DNA of 64,000 nt from Streptomyces sp. SDr-06 (GTDB lineage Bacteria > Actinomycetota > Actinomycetes > Streptomycetales > Streptomycetaceae). The DNA lies in contig NZ_QOLA01000001.1 in NCBI RefSeq assembly GCF_003324565.1, positions 124,001-188,000 of the forward strand, read 5' to 3'. A model generated the notes under the pieces. The model was not told the DNA's origin. It saw only the letters and a list, made by a program, of their open reading frames with translations, and ran no database searches. Shown here one piece after another: positions 25,644 through 34,872 of this stretch; the stretch's first letter is position 1, and each line of letters opens with the position of its first letter. A program made the translations under genes and the position numbers.

Positions 25644-26332
25644 ATCGACTCCCTCATTCGAAAACTACGCGGCCACGCCGGGAGTGATGTTCCGGCTCCC
25701 CACCTGGCGGCCCGAAGAACTACGCGACACGAATCCACTGATTGCGGGCACAAGAAATACAACACAACAGGATGGCCGAACCCGAGACACGCCGCCGGAC
25801 AAGGCGCGCCGGATCCCCGCCACCGACGCTCACCACTCCAGCGCACGAACCGCACGGGCAGAAAACGACGCGCGAAACGCGGAGGAGGCGTCACATGACG
25901 AGCGGCTGAACTGAAACGGCCGTCCTCCAACCCCGCTTGCGCGCTCCCGTCATGAATACGTGTCAAGTCCCCGGAGAATGCGGCACCCCTCCGGAGCCCC
26001 TTCCCAGGACAGGGCACGGCGGTGTCGAAGGCTAATCGGCTCCGCCCTCTCCTCATCGAAGGCCGCCCTTCTCCGATCCACGCCGCACGTCCCCGCGCCG
26101 GGGCCGTACTTCCTCGTCGAGTTCCCGCGCACCCGGCACACGGCTCAACCGCCCGCATCGCGGCGGCCGATGGACACCCGGAACCGGATCGTGCCCCGGG
26201 TCGCCCGTCTTCTTCGGCACGAAACCCGGCCGCCCCGCCGAGATGCACCCGCTGGAATTGTCCCCCGCGGCCGTGCCCCCAAATCAGGCTTGCGTCAAGG
26301 GAGTTGAAAGACCGGAAGGCGGGCCGCCAGGG
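25644..26332. other. Gene-poor 690-nt region
   Basis: Short ORFs occur on both strands (for example 25960-26307 plus and 25613-26248 minus), but none has a ribosome site, a recognisable motif or normal residue use; all are Arg/Pro-rich. The local GC is lower than in flanking genes near 25670-25780. It contains the promoter of the 5'-nucleotidase copy A and probably decayed sequence. I see nothing functional beyond that. Confidence 0.55.
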
Positions 26333-27178
26333 TCAGCGCTCTGCCTGCAGGGCGTACAGGAGCGGGATGCGCGGGGCGGTGTCGGGCAGCCGCCACCAGC
26401 CTTGCGGAGTGGGCACCATGTGGGGCCAGCGGGGCCAGGGAAGCTCGGGGCTCTCGCGCAGTGCGGTGATCCTCAGCCCGGCGCCGAGGAGGGCGTTGAC
26501 CACCTCGCCGAGACCGTGCGCCCACTCGAAGCACTCGGTCGCGTCCCGCACGGGCGGGCCGTCGGTGTAGGTGTACGTGGCATCGCGGCGCACGGGCCCG
26601 CGGCCCGCCACATAGTCGTGCCGCAGCAGCAGCTCGTCACCCTCCCCCCGGCCCGGCGAAGGTCCCAGGGAGGTGAGCAGCGGGTGGAACTCGGCGAGGT
26701 AGAGACGGCCGCCGGGGCGCAGCAGAGCGGCGATCGCCGAGGCCCAGCGGGCGAGGTCCGGCAGGTAGCACAGCGCGCCCTTGCCCGTGTAGACGACGTC
26801 GAACCGTCGGCCGTCCAGCGCCTGGGCCGCGTCGTAGACGTTGGCCTGGACGTATTCGACGTCCAGGCCCGCCTCGGCGGCCAGGTTCCGCGCCGCCGAG
26901 ACCGAGGCGCCGGAGAGGTCCAGCCCGACCGTACGGGCCCCTCGCGCCGCGAACGCCATCGTCTCGGTGCCCAGATGGCACTGGAGGTGCAGGACGTCCC
27001 GTCCGGCCAGGTCCCCGAGGTCCTGCCACTCGTACGCCGCGAACCACCGGGCGGGATCGGCGCTCTTGTCCGCCACCGCGTAGAAGCGGCTGGCCAGGTG
27101 GACCGGGGTGCGGGCATCCCAGTTCGCTTCGTTGGACGCCATCATCCGCCGTACCGCCGGATCGAAGTCGTCGGTCAT
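26333..27178 (-). CDS. Class I SAM-dependent methyltransferase
   Basis: 281 residues from ATG 27178 (a GTG ten codons upstream is possible). SNEANWDARTPVHLASRFY at the start, VLHLQCHLGTETMAFAARGA (motif I with Cys-His), TVGLDLSGASVSAARNLA, VVYTGKGALCYLPDLARWA and LLRPGGRLYLAEFHPLL identify a Methyltransferase_25-type enzyme common in Streptomyces. The substrate is unknown. It is inserted between two paralogous nucleotidase genes on the same strand. Confidence 0.88.
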   Translation of the reverse strand: MTDDFDPAVRRMMASNEANWDARTPVHLASRFYAVADKSADPARWFAAYEWQDLGDLAGRDVLHLQCHLGTETMAFAARGARTVGLDLSGASVSAARNLAAEAGLDVEYVQANVYDAAQALDGRRFDVVYTGKGALCYLPDLARWASAIAALLRPGGRLYLAEFHPLLTSLGPSPGRGEGDELLLRHDYVAGRGPVRRDATYTYTDGPPVRDATECFEWAHGLGEVVNALLGAGLRITALRESPELPWPRWPHMVPTPQGWWRLPDTAPRIPLLYALQAER

Positions 27179-27252
27179 GTCGGTCAACCGGCCTCCCCTC
27201 ACGGACACCACTTGTCCCGACCCTACCCAGCCCGCCCGGAGGTAAGTGCCCC

Positions 27253-29172
27253 CTACAGGTCGGGCAGCGGCCCCTCGCAGGCGAGGTGGGCCGGCGGGGG
27301 CACGGGCAGGGCTCGGGGGCGGGGACGCGACGGCAGGGTGCCGAGACGCGCGCCGGGTCGTGCCGCGTTGATCGCCCGCACCCGCCCCAACGGTCCGGGC
27401 GTGAGGCGGGAGTTGGCGCGCACGAACGCGTTGAAGCTCTCGAAGTCGCGGGTGTGACGGACCGCCGCGGTGTGCTGGAGCAGCGCGGGATAGCCGTCGG
27501 AGCCGAGGAAGGTGTACGCCATGGAGGCGAGCCGGTACGAGGCACGGAGGTCGAGCGGGGCGTTGTCGATGAGGACATGGTCCGGGCTGACGCGTGCTCC
27601 GGGCGGCCCGGCGGCATCGAAGACGTAGCGCACGTTGGAGGAGACGGCGAGCGGCGCGTAGACCAGATCCGCCCCCTCCTCGGTCCACTGCTGTTCCAGC
27701 GCGTCATGAATGCACTGGCCGGTGACGGTGGCGGTGAGGACGGGACAGCCGTACCCGACCGCCCTCCAGGCCTGGTCGAAGGTGATCACCCCGCCCGAGG
27801 ACGGGACGTGCGGCAGCCCGTGGACGATGACGCTGCGCCCCGTGCGGGGAGCCACGGCGATCAGGGCCAGATCGGCGGGCGCGTTCGGGTTGACGTTCCC
27901 GTTGTCGAAGGAATCCGGCTTCTGGCGCCCGGCCCACAGCGCCCAGTCGGCCACCAGGTTCCCCATCCGGCTCTCCCCCGTGGCGCTGAGCCGGTCCGAG
28001 AAGGAGGCGGTCACCCGCCCGACGGGCCGGGAGCTGCGCCGGTTCGCGTACCCGGTCCAGTAGTCGGCGACTTCTTTGAGGGCCGGGTCGGGCGGTACGT
28101 CCCGGGTGTTGGGGTGGTTGGTGGAGGTGGTCAGCGCGCGGACCACCGACCCGGTGCGCGGATCGAGCCGGAGGTTGATCTCGTTGATCAACTGACCGTG
28201 GCAGCCCGCCTCCACGAAGGGGCGGGGCCGGCCCTGGGGATCGGGCAGCATCATGTTGAAGGCGCAGTGCCAGTGGCCGGTGACGATCACGTCGATGTCG
28301 GCCGTCACGGCCAGGGCCAGGTCGTAGGCGGGACCGGAAGGGAGCGTCGCGCTGTTGAAGTCCTCCCCGGCCACGGCCCCGTCGTGCATGCTCAGGACGA
28401 TGGCGTTGACCCCACGCCCCTTCAGCTCCGCGGCGTACCGGTTCACGGTGGCGACCTCGTCGAGCGTCGCGAGCGCCGGCTGATAGGACGTGGAGAAGCG
28501 CTCCGTGCCGACCGTGGTGAGGTGGATGAAGCCGATCGGCAGCCTGCGCCCGCCCGGCGCGTCGACCCATTCGATGTTGTACGGCGGCAGCACCGTACGG
28601 CCGCTGTCCCGCCAGACCGCGTTGGCGCAGTAGTAGCGGAAGTCCGCCCCGGTGAACGCTCTGCCCTGGGAGTCCTGGAACGAATTGGTGCGGCCCATGC
28701 CCGGGTACGGGATGCCGAGTTGCATATGGCCGTTCAGGAACCCCGGTGTGCGGTCGAACTCGTGGTTCCCGGCCGTCGCGAAGTCGAGCCCCAGCCGGTT
28801 CAGCGCCTCGATGGTCGGCTCGTCCGCCAGGGTCTCCGCCGCGAACGTCCAGCCCGAGAAGAGGTCGCCCGGGGCGAAGAAGATCGAGTTGGCGTGACCG
28901 GCCCGCAGCCGCTCCAGATGGGTGGCCATACAGGCCACCCCGCCCACCTCGTACGCCCGGCCGCCCGCGCCGGTGATCACCGCGTCCGCGCCCGGCGCGC
29001 CCTGGAGGAAGCCGTGCAGATCGGTGATGCTGAGCAGCTGGACATCGACGTACTCGTGCGCGCTCGCCGCGTCCCGCGCGTGCGGGGTGGCGAAGGCGGG
29101 GACCCCGGTCGCCAGCAGGGCTCCCAGCGAACCTGCCGCGGTCATGAAACTGCGCCGGCCGAGCTCGCGCAC
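27253..29172 (-). CDS. Secreted 5'-nucleotidase / 2',3'-cyclic phosphodiesterase (copy B)
   Basis: 639 residues, paralogous to copy A. Signal GRRSFMTAAGSLGALLATG; metallophosphatase motifs ITDLHGFLQ, FAPGDLFSGW, TAGNHEFDR and VTGHWHCAFN; C-terminal domain with GNLVADWALWAGRQK and YRLASMAYTFLGSDGYPALL. All metal ligands are intact, so both copies should be active. The C-terminus ends in a Pro/Arg-rich tail unrelated to that of copy A. The 74-nt gap before the methyltransferase gene leaves cotranscription possible. Confidence 0.93.
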   Translation of the reverse strand: MRELGRRSFMTAAGSLGALLATGVPAFATPHARDAASAHEYVDVQLLSITDLHGFLQGAPGADAVITGAGGRAYEVGGVACMATHLERLRAGHANSIFFAPGDLFSGWTFAAETLADEPTIEALNRLGLDFATAGNHEFDRTPGFLNGHMQLGIPYPGMGRTNSFQDSQGRAFTGADFRYYCANAVWRDSGRTVLPPYNIEWVDAPGGRRLPIGFIHLTTVGTERFSTSYQPALATLDEVATVNRYAAELKGRGVNAIVLSMHDGAVAGEDFNSATLPSGPAYDLALAVTADIDVIVTGHWHCAFNMMLPDPQGRPRPFVEAGCHGQLINEINLRLDPRTGSVVRALTTSTNHPNTRDVPPDPALKEVADYWTGYANRRSSRPVGRVTASFSDRLSATGESRMGNLVADWALWAGRQKPDSFDNGNVNPNAPADLALIAVAPRTGRSVIVHGLPHVPSSGGVITFDQAWRAVGYGCPVLTATVTGQCIHDALEQQWTEEGADLVYAPLAVSSNVRYVFDAAGPPGARVSPDHVLIDNAPLDLRASYRLASMAYTFLGSDGYPALLQHTAAVRHTRDFESFNAFVRANSRLTPGPLGRVRAINAARPGARLGTLPSRPRPRALPVPPPAHLACEGPLPDL

Positions 29173-29495
29173 ATCCGCCCCCTGTCCAGGGTCGAGGCTT
29201 CCCCGCGTCCGCGGACAGGCGCCGGTCCTGCGTCACCCGGCGCCATCCCTCGCCCCCGTGGCGAAGGGATCGGGCGCGCCCAACCTAGATCGTCGACTCG
29301 CGGCAGACACGCTTGCGCGCGAAACGCGGCCGTCGTGTCGCGACGCTCCGCGGCTGTCCTTCCGTTTCCATGAGGACGGAACCGGAAATCGGCTGGATCC
29401 CGCTCAACCGCGCCAAGCCCGCTCAACTCCTCTCCTCAGCCGCGGGTCCTCCCGGCCGACCGGTTCACACACGAGAACCAGCGGGAGCAGAGGCC
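29173..29495. other. Intergenic region between divergent 5'-nucleotidase B and serine hydrolase
   Basis: 323 nt with no supported ORF. It must hold both promoters. I found no clear PhoP box or long dyad. Confidence 0.5.
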
Positions 29496-30653
29496 ATGGC
29501 AGTTCGTACGGTACGGAGAGTCAGAACCGCGATCTTCGCGGCGGCCGTCGCCGCGGCGGTGACCGCCACCGCGTTCGTCGAGCCCGCCTCGGCGGAGCAA
29601 GCACGCCCCACCAGCCACCGGGCCGCCCAGCGAGCCATGGACGCCGCGGTCGCCGCGGGCGTGCCCGGCGTGATCGGGGTGGCCGAGGACGGCCACGGCC
29701 GCTGGACCGGCGAGGCGGGCGTCGCCGACACGCGCACCGGACGCGAACGCCGGGCCCAGGACACCTTCCGCGTCGGCTCCCTCACCAAGACGTTCATCTC
29801 GACCGTGCTGCTCCAACTGGAGGCGGAAGGCAGGCTGAGCCTCGACGACACGGTCGACCACTGGCTGCCGGGCGTGGTGCGCGGCCACGGCAACGACGGG
29901 CGCTCCATCACCCTGCGCCAACTCCTCAATCACACCAGCGGGATCTTCGACTACACGCGGGACCCGGGCTTTCGGAACCTCCTCTTCGGCCCCGGCTTCC
30001 TCCAGCACCGCTTCGACACCTGGAGCCCGGACCGGCTCGTACAAACCGCCCTGGCCCACGAGCCCTATTTCGCGCCCGGCACGAGCTGGACGTACTCCAA
30101 CACCAACTACATCCTCGCCGGGATGGTGATCCACAGGGTCACCGGCCACACATACGCGCAGGAGGCGGAGCGGCGCATCCTGCGCCCCCTGAACCTGCGC
30201 TCCACCTCGTTCCCCGGCACCGAGGCCCGGATGCCGGCCCCCAGCGGCCGGGCGTACTCCACGCTCGGCGGCACACCGGACCGGGTGTACGACGTCACCG
30301 AACTCAACCCGTCCGTCGCCGGGTCGGCCGGCGAGGTGGTCTCCGACTCCCCCGACCTGAACCGCTTTCTCCGCGCCCTGCTGGGCGGGAAGCTGCTGCC
30401 TGCCCGCCAGCTCGCGGAGATGACGACGACCGTCCGGATCGGCACAAGCCCGAACGCTTCGTACGGGCTCGGCCTGATGAAGGTGACGCTGTCCTGCGGC
30501 ACCGAGGTGTGGGGCCACGACGGCGGCATCTTCGGCTCCAGCTCCGAGGCCCTGGTGACCAAGGACGCCCGCCATGCGCTGGCCCTCAACTTCAACGCCG
30601 ACTGGACCGGCGACGTGATGGCGGTCGCGGAAGGGGAGTTCTGCGGTAAGTGA
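29496..30653 (+). CDS. Secreted serine hydrolase, class C beta-lactamase / DD-peptidase fold
   Basis: 385 residues from ATG 29496; earlier in-frame starts lack a signal-like N-terminus. The Sec signal is VRTAIFAAAVAAAVTATAFV, ending at ASAEQA. Catalytic boxes: FRVGSLTKTFIST (SxxK), WTYSNTNYILAG (YxN) and VWGHDGGIFGSSSE (HxG in place of KTG). These match the S. R61 DD-carboxypeptidase/EstB family. It may trim peptidoglycan or hydrolyse esters; beta-lactam resistance cannot be inferred. Confidence 0.9.
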   Translation: MAVRTVRRVRTAIFAAAVAAAVTATAFVEPASAEQARPTSHRAAQRAMDAAVAAGVPGVIGVAEDGHGRWTGEAGVADTRTGRERRAQDTFRVGSLTKTFISTVLLQLEAEGRLSLDDTVDHWLPGVVRGHGNDGRSITLRQLLNHTSGIFDYTRDPGFRNLLFGPGFLQHRFDTWSPDRLVQTALAHEPYFAPGTSWTYSNTNYILAGMVIHRVTGHTYAQEAERRILRPLNLRSTSFPGTEARMPAPSGRAYSTLGGTPDRVYDVTELNPSVAGSAGEVVSDSPDLNRFLRALLGGKLLPARQLAEMTTTVRIGTSPNASYGLGLMKVTLSCGTEVWGHDGGIFGSSSEALVTKDARHALALNFNADWTGDVMAVAEGEFCGK

Positions 30654-30746
30654 CCTGTGCGTGCGGCCGGTTGAGGCGACAGCACGGCCCCATTGCCGTC
30701 CACCGGGGTGGGCTGCAACTCGCGTCGCCTGCATCCGGACCGCCCG

Positions 30747-32003
30747 CTAGGGGCCTTCGGGGTCGACCCGGGCGGCACGGCTGAGGAGGAGCTCCCTTTC
30801 CTGGGCGTTGTGCGTCAGCGAGGCGGCGCGCTCGAACTCCGCCCGCGCCTCGGCGGCCCGGCCCAGGCGCTCCAGGAGGTCGCCGCGGACGCTCGGCAGC
30901 AAGTGGTAGCCCTTCAGGGCCGGTTCGTCGCGCAGGGCGTCGACGAGTTCCAGGCCGGCCGCGGGTCCCTCGGCCATCGCGACGGCGACGGCCCGGTTCA
31001 GCTCGATCACGGGGGACGGGGTCAGCTCCATCAGGCGGCCGTACAGGAGGGCGATCGACGTCCAGTCGGTGTCCTCGTAGCGGATGGTGCGCGCATGGCA
31101 CGCGGCGATGGCCGCCTGCACGGAGTAGGGGCCGTCACCCGCCCGGTGCAGGGCCTCGATGCCCCGGCGGATGAGGAGGCGGTTCCACTTGGCCCGGTTC
31201 TGGTCGGCGAGCAGCACCGGCGCGCCGCCGGGCCCGGTGCGGGCCGGGATGCGGGAGGCCTGGAACTCCAACAGGGCCGCCAGGCCGTGGACTTCGGGCT
31301 CCTTGGGCATCAGGCCCGCCAGGACGCGGATCAGGCGCAGCGCGTCCTCGCACAGGGCGGGGCGCACCAGATCGTCGCCCGCCGTCGCGGAGTACCCCTC
31401 GTTGAAGACGAGGTAGATCACTTCGAGGACGGAGGAGACGCGGGCGTCCCGGTCGGCGCCGTACGGCACCTCGAAGGGGACCCCGGCCTTGGCGAGGGTC
31501 CGCTTGGCGCGCACGATGCGCTGGGCCACCGTCGGTTCGGGGGCCAGGAAGGCGCGGGCGATCTCCTGGGTGGTCAGCCCGCCGAGCAGGCGCAGCGTGA
31601 GCGCGATCCTGGCCTGTGTCGACAGCACGGGGTGGCAGGCGGTGAAGATGAGCCGGAGCAGGTCGTCGTCGATGGCGTCGGGGTCGTCGAAGTCCGCCGG
31701 GTCGGGCGGCGGCACGTCCTCCAGCGCCCGCCCCACCTCCGCGAGTTTGCGTGCGTAGGTCTCCTTGCGGCGTACGAGGTCGATGGCGCGGTGTTTGGCG
31801 GTGGCCATGAGCCAGGCACCCGGCTTGTCGGGGACGCCCGCCTCGGGCCACTGCTCCAGGGCGGCGACCAGGGCGTCCTGCGCGAGTTCCTCCGCGATGC
31901 CTACGTCCCGCACGATGCGGGCCACGCCCGCGATGATCCGTGCGGACTCGATCCTGAATACCGCTTCGACCGTCCCGGTCGCACTCACTGCCGTCACGGC
32001 CAC
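30747..32003 (-). CDS. ECF42-type RNA polymerase sigma factor with TPR-like C-terminal domain
   Basis: 418 residues from GTG 32003. Sigma region 2 (IVRDVGIAEELAQDALVAAL, then LMATAKHRAIDLVRRKE) and region 4 (LRLLGGLTTQEIARAFLAPE, VAQRIVRAKRTL) are followed by a long helical domain of about 230 residues (VYLVFNEGY-like motif VIYLVFNEGYSATAGDD, then LNRAVAVAMAEG and FERAASLTHNAQE). This is the SigJ-like/ECF42 layout, usually encoded with a DGPF/YCII-domain protein. No such partner is present here. The C-terminal domain is thought to take the place of an anti-sigma factor. Confidence 0.9.
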   Translation of the reverse strand: MAVTAVSATGTVEAVFRIESARIIAGVARIVRDVGIAEELAQDALVAALEQWPEAGVPDKPGAWLMATAKHRAIDLVRRKETYARKLAEVGRALEDVPPPDPADFDDPDAIDDDLLRLIFTACHPVLSTQARIALTLRLLGGLTTQEIARAFLAPEPTVAQRIVRAKRTLAKAGVPFEVPYGADRDARVSSVLEVIYLVFNEGYSATAGDDLVRPALCEDALRLIRVLAGLMPKEPEVHGLAALLEFQASRIPARTGPGGAPVLLADQNRAKWNRLLIRRGIEALHRAGDGPYSVQAAIAACHARTIRYEDTDWTSIALLYGRLMELTPSPVIELNRAVAVAMAEGPAAGLELVDALRDEPALKGYHLLPSVRGDLLERLGRAAEARAEFERAASLTHNAQERELLLSRAARVDPEGP

Positions 32004-32077
32004 CCATCAGAGCAGTCCCGCGCGGGGGCGGCAAGCTCGACCCGGCGCACGGGACCGGCACCCCGTAGCCTGGGCGC

Positions 32078-32569
32078 ATGCCCCGACTCCAGCGACTCCG
32101 CCCCGACCACATTCCGGCGCTGCTGGAGTTCGAGCAGGAGAACCGGGAGTACTTCGCCGCGTCGATCCCGGACCGGGGCGACGACTACTTCGCGCAGTTC
32201 GAGGCGCGCCTGACCGCGCTCCTCGCCGAGCAGGACGCGGGCATCTGCTTCTTCCACGTCGTAATGGACGACGACGGCGGCGTGCTGGGGCGGGTCAACC
32301 TGGTCGACGCCGACGGCGGTTCGGCCGAACTCGGGTACCGCATCGCCGAGCGGGCCGCGGGGCAGGGCCTGGCCACGGCCTCCGTACACGAGGTCTGCGC
32401 GCTGGCCGTCGCGGAGTACGGCCTGACCGAGCTGAAGGCCGTCACGACCCTGGACAACACCGCTTCGCGGACCGTGCTGGCCCGCACCGGCTTCACCCCC
32501 ACCGGTGGCCTGCGGCTGGACGGACGGCCGGGCCTTCGCTTCGTACGGGATCTGCGACGTGGCCGGTAG
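32078..32569 (+). CDS. GNAT-family N-acetyltransferase
   Basis: 163 residues. RimJ/RimL-like: LEFEQENREYFAASIPDRGD at the start, then VLGRVNLVD, SAELGYRIAERAAGQGLATA (acetyl-CoA loop) and LKAVTTLDNTASRTVLARTG. The ATG follows a TAGCCT hexamer by 7 nt, the usual sign of a leaderless Streptomyces transcript. The substrate is probably a protein N-terminus or small amine, but is unknown. Confidence 0.88.
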   Translation: MPRLQRLRPDHIPALLEFEQENREYFAASIPDRGDDYFAQFEARLTALLAEQDAGICFFHVVMDDDGGVLGRVNLVDADGGSAELGYRIAERAAGQGLATASVHEVCALAVAEYGLTELKAVTTLDNTASRTVLARTGFTPTGGLRLDGRPGLRFVRDLRRGR

Positions 32570-32618
32570 TCGACGACGGTCGAGTAGTCGAGCGCGCCGC
32601 GGGCCCGGCTCCTAGACT

Positions 32619-32654
32619 CGCTCCAGGCCTCACATACGTGTGAGGCCTGGAGCG
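32619..32654. promoter_or_regulatory. 36-nt inverted repeat, MerR-type operator
   Basis: Arms of 16 nt (32619-32634 and 32639-32654) pair perfectly around TACG. The inner 18 nt, CCTCACATACGTGTGAGG, has the shape and length of a SoxR/MerR box. It ends 18 nt before the merR start codon, so autoregulation is likely. It could also fold in RNA as a hairpin. Confidence 0.65.
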
Positions 32655-32672
32655 TCGACCGAGGGGGAGCAC

Positions 32673-33059
32673 ATGCGCATCGGGGAGCTTTCGGAGCGCA
32701 CCGGCACGTCGCGCCGGCTGCTGCGCTATTACGACGAGCAGGGGCTCATCGTCTCCAGCCGCTCCCCCAACGGCTACCGCCACTACGACGAGGACCTCGT
32801 GGACCGCGTGCTGCAGATCCGGGGGCTGCTGGACGCCGGGCTGCCGACCCGGATCATCAAGCAGATCCTGCCCTGCCTCAACAAGCCCCGCGTCATCCAC
32901 TTCCCCGACGCCACCCCGGAGATGCTCTCCACGCTCACCCTCGAACGCGATCGCATGACGCAGCGCATCGAATGCCTGACCCGCAACCGCGACGCGGTCT
33001 CCGCGTATCTCGACGCGGTGAGCTCCTGCCGCGCCCCCGAGGTTCCGGCGGGACGCTGA
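32673..33059 (+). CDS. MerR-family transcriptional regulator
   Basis: 128 residues from ATG 32673, with GAGGGGGAG upstream. The winged HTH is RIGELSERTGTSRRLLRYYD, then GLIVSSRSPNGYRHYDEDLV. A helical dimerisation segment follows (LQIRGLLDAGLPTRIIKQIL) and then RDRMTQRIECLTRNRDAV. Cysteines are few (PCLNKP, IECLTR, SSCRAP) and do not form a clear metal or Fe-S site, so the effector is unknown. The large dyad just upstream is its probable own operator. Confidence 0.9.
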   Translation: MRIGELSERTGTSRRLLRYYDEQGLIVSSRSPNGYRHYDEDLVDRVLQIRGLLDAGLPTRIIKQILPCLNKPRVIHFPDATPEMLSTLTLERDRMTQRIECLTRNRDAVSAYLDAVSSCRAPEVPAGR

Positions 33060-33176
33060 CGCGCCGACCCCTCACGCGTTCACGTATGCGGTCAACCGCC
33101 GTGTCGCGCCCACCCGTGGACACATGCTGGATTCACGTGCAGGATACGGAACCACGCGACCCGAGAGGTGTCCCTC

Positions 33177-34370
33177 ATGAAGCGGCGTCAACTCCTCGTC
33201 GGCGGCGCGGCGTTGGCCGCCGCGCTTTCGTTCACCTCCGCGGCGTCCGCCACCGGCGGCCGACCTCCGCGCCGCGACGAGATCGTGTCGGTGCTGCGCA
33301 GAGTCGCCGACCACTGGATCGCCGCGCACACCGCGCCGGGCGACAACGGCTGGGCGCGGGCCACGTTCTTCAGCGGGCTGATGGCCCTGCACCGCCTGAC
33401 CGGCGAGCCGCGCTACCTGGCGTACGCGCGAGGCTGGGCCGAAAGCCACGCGTACGGCCTCATCGGGGGTGTGAGCACCCGGCACGCGGACAACCAGTGC
33501 GCGGGGCAGACGTATCTCGACCTCTACGCCGTCGAGCCCGAGCCTGCGAAGATCTCGGCGATCGAGGAGTGCCTGCACCGCATGGTCTCCGTCGACCGGC
33601 CCGGCAAGGACGACGACTGGTGGTGGGCGGACGCCCTGCACATGGCCATGCCCGCGTTCGCGCGCCTGGGGACGCTGCGCGGCGACGACGCCTACGGGGA
33701 GAAGCTCTACCGGCTCTACCGCCACACCAAGAGCGCCGAGGGCGGGCCGGGCCTCTACGACCCGGGGATCGGCCTGTGGTTCCGCGACAAGAGATTCGTC
33801 CCCGGTCTGCCGGGCTCCGTCGTGTCGCCGTCCGGGAAGCCCGTGATCTGGTCACGGGGCGACGGCTGGGTCGCGGCGGCGCATGTGAAGACGCTCAAGG
33901 CACTGCCGCCGGGCGCCCCGCACGTCGCGGAGTACGGTCAGACGCTGGTCCGTCTTCTCGACGCGGCGCGCCGGGTCCAGCGGGTCGACGGGTTCTGGAA
34001 CGTCAACCTCGCCGACCCGGCCCACTTCCCCGGCCCCGAGACGAGCGGCACGGCGTTCCTCGCCTATGGCGCCGCCCACGCGGTCCGGACCGGTCTGGTC
34101 GCGCGGGCCGCGTTCCTGCCCGTCGCCGTCCGGGCCTGGCAGGGCCTGGTCTCCACGGCCGTCCATCCCGACGGATTCCTCGGCTACGTCCAGGGCGTCG
34201 GCGACCGCCCGGATTCGAGCCAGCCCGTCACCTACGACACGACGGCGGACTTCGGCGTGGGCGGCTTCCTGCTGGCGGGCACGGAGCTCGCGGCCTTGTG
34301 CTGGCCGGGTCGCGTCCGGGCCGATCCGGTCGCCGGGCCGCATGGGCCGGCCGGAGGGGAAAGATCCTGA
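33177..34370 (+). CDS. Secreted glycoside hydrolase family 105 (unsaturated rhamnogalacturonyl hydrolase-like)
   Basis: 397 residues from ATG 33177 (GAGAGG upstream). A Tat-like signal KRRQLLVGGAALAAALSF leads to an (alpha/alpha)6 barrel with GH88/105 marks: GWARATFFSGLMALHRLTG, CAGQTYLDLYA, DDWWWADALHMAMPAFARLG (catalytic Asp), VIWSRGDGWVAAAHVKTL and DGFWNVNLADPAHFPGPETS. It would remove the unsaturated uronic acid left by polysaccharide lyases. No lyase or uptake system is adjacent. Confidence 0.9.
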   Translation: MKRRQLLVGGAALAAALSFTSAASATGGRPPRRDEIVSVLRRVADHWIAAHTAPGDNGWARATFFSGLMALHRLTGEPRYLAYARGWAESHAYGLIGGVSTRHADNQCAGQTYLDLYAVEPEPAKISAIEECLHRMVSVDRPGKDDDWWWADALHMAMPAFARLGTLRGDDAYGEKLYRLYRHTKSAEGGPGLYDPGIGLWFRDKRFVPGLPGSVVSPSGKPVIWSRGDGWVAAAHVKTLKALPPGAPHVAEYGQTLVRLLDAARRVQRVDGFWNVNLADPAHFPGPETSGTAFLAYGAAHAVRTGLVARAAFLPVAVRAWQGLVSTAVHPDGFLGYVQGVGDRPDSSQPVTYDTTADFGVGGFLLAGTELAALCWPGRVRADPVAGPHGPAGGERS

Positions 34371-34484
34371 GGGCCCCGCACTGGAACGGATCCGCCCGCA
34401 TCCCTGTCTAGTCTCCTGAGCACCCCCGAGCGGTGCCACTCGGGCCTGCCCGGGTGAACTTCTGGCAGAGAGTTTTATCGACCC

Positions 34485-34745
34485 ATGGGTCTCACGAGTA
34501 ACAAGGTGCTGGCACTGACCGTGCTGTGCGCGGTGGTGATGTTCACGGTCACCATCTGGTTGTGGCCGCGCCTGGCACGTCAAAACTGGAAAACCGTCCT
34601 GGGCCGGCTGGGACTGCTGGTTGCGACTCAGCTGCTGGTGTTCGCCGCGGTGGGGCTCGCGACGAACAACAGCTTCCTGTTCTTCGGCTCGTGGACGGAC
34701 CTGTTCGGGCAGGAGCAGGGTGTGGGCGTGGTCGTCGACCACTGA
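34485..34745 (+). CDS. Small two-helix membrane protein, probably the membrane part of an esterase-type protein
   Basis: 86 residues with two hydrophobic segments (VLALTVLCAVVMFTVTIWLW and VLGRLGLLVATQLLVFAAVG) joined by a basic loop. The sequence up to FGSWTDLFGQE and VVVDH resembles the N-terminal membrane domain of longer Streptomyces proteins that continue into an alpha/beta-hydrolase (esterase) domain. Here a TGA follows VVVDH directly, and no hydrolase sequence is seen downstream. It is either a natural mini-protein or a truncation remnant. Confidence 0.6.
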   Translation: MGLTSNKVLALTVLCAVVMFTVTIWLWPRLARQNWKTVLGRLGLLVATQLLVFAAVGLATNNSFLFFGSWTDLFGQEQGVGVVVDH

Positions 34746-34872
34746 GCCCGACGGGGCGCCGGGGCCCGCGCGTTCGCGCCCCGGACGAACGTGAGCGGGG
34801 AGCCGACCGGTCCGGCCGGTGGCGACGGCCCCGGCTCCCGCGCGTCGCGGCGAGCCGGGGCCGTCGCGCTTC

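Noticed and set aside
25960..26307. Short plus-strand ORF in the gene-poor region
   Set aside because: Arg/Pro/Ser-rich, no ribosome site, no family resemblance; overlaps an equally poor ORF on the other strand.
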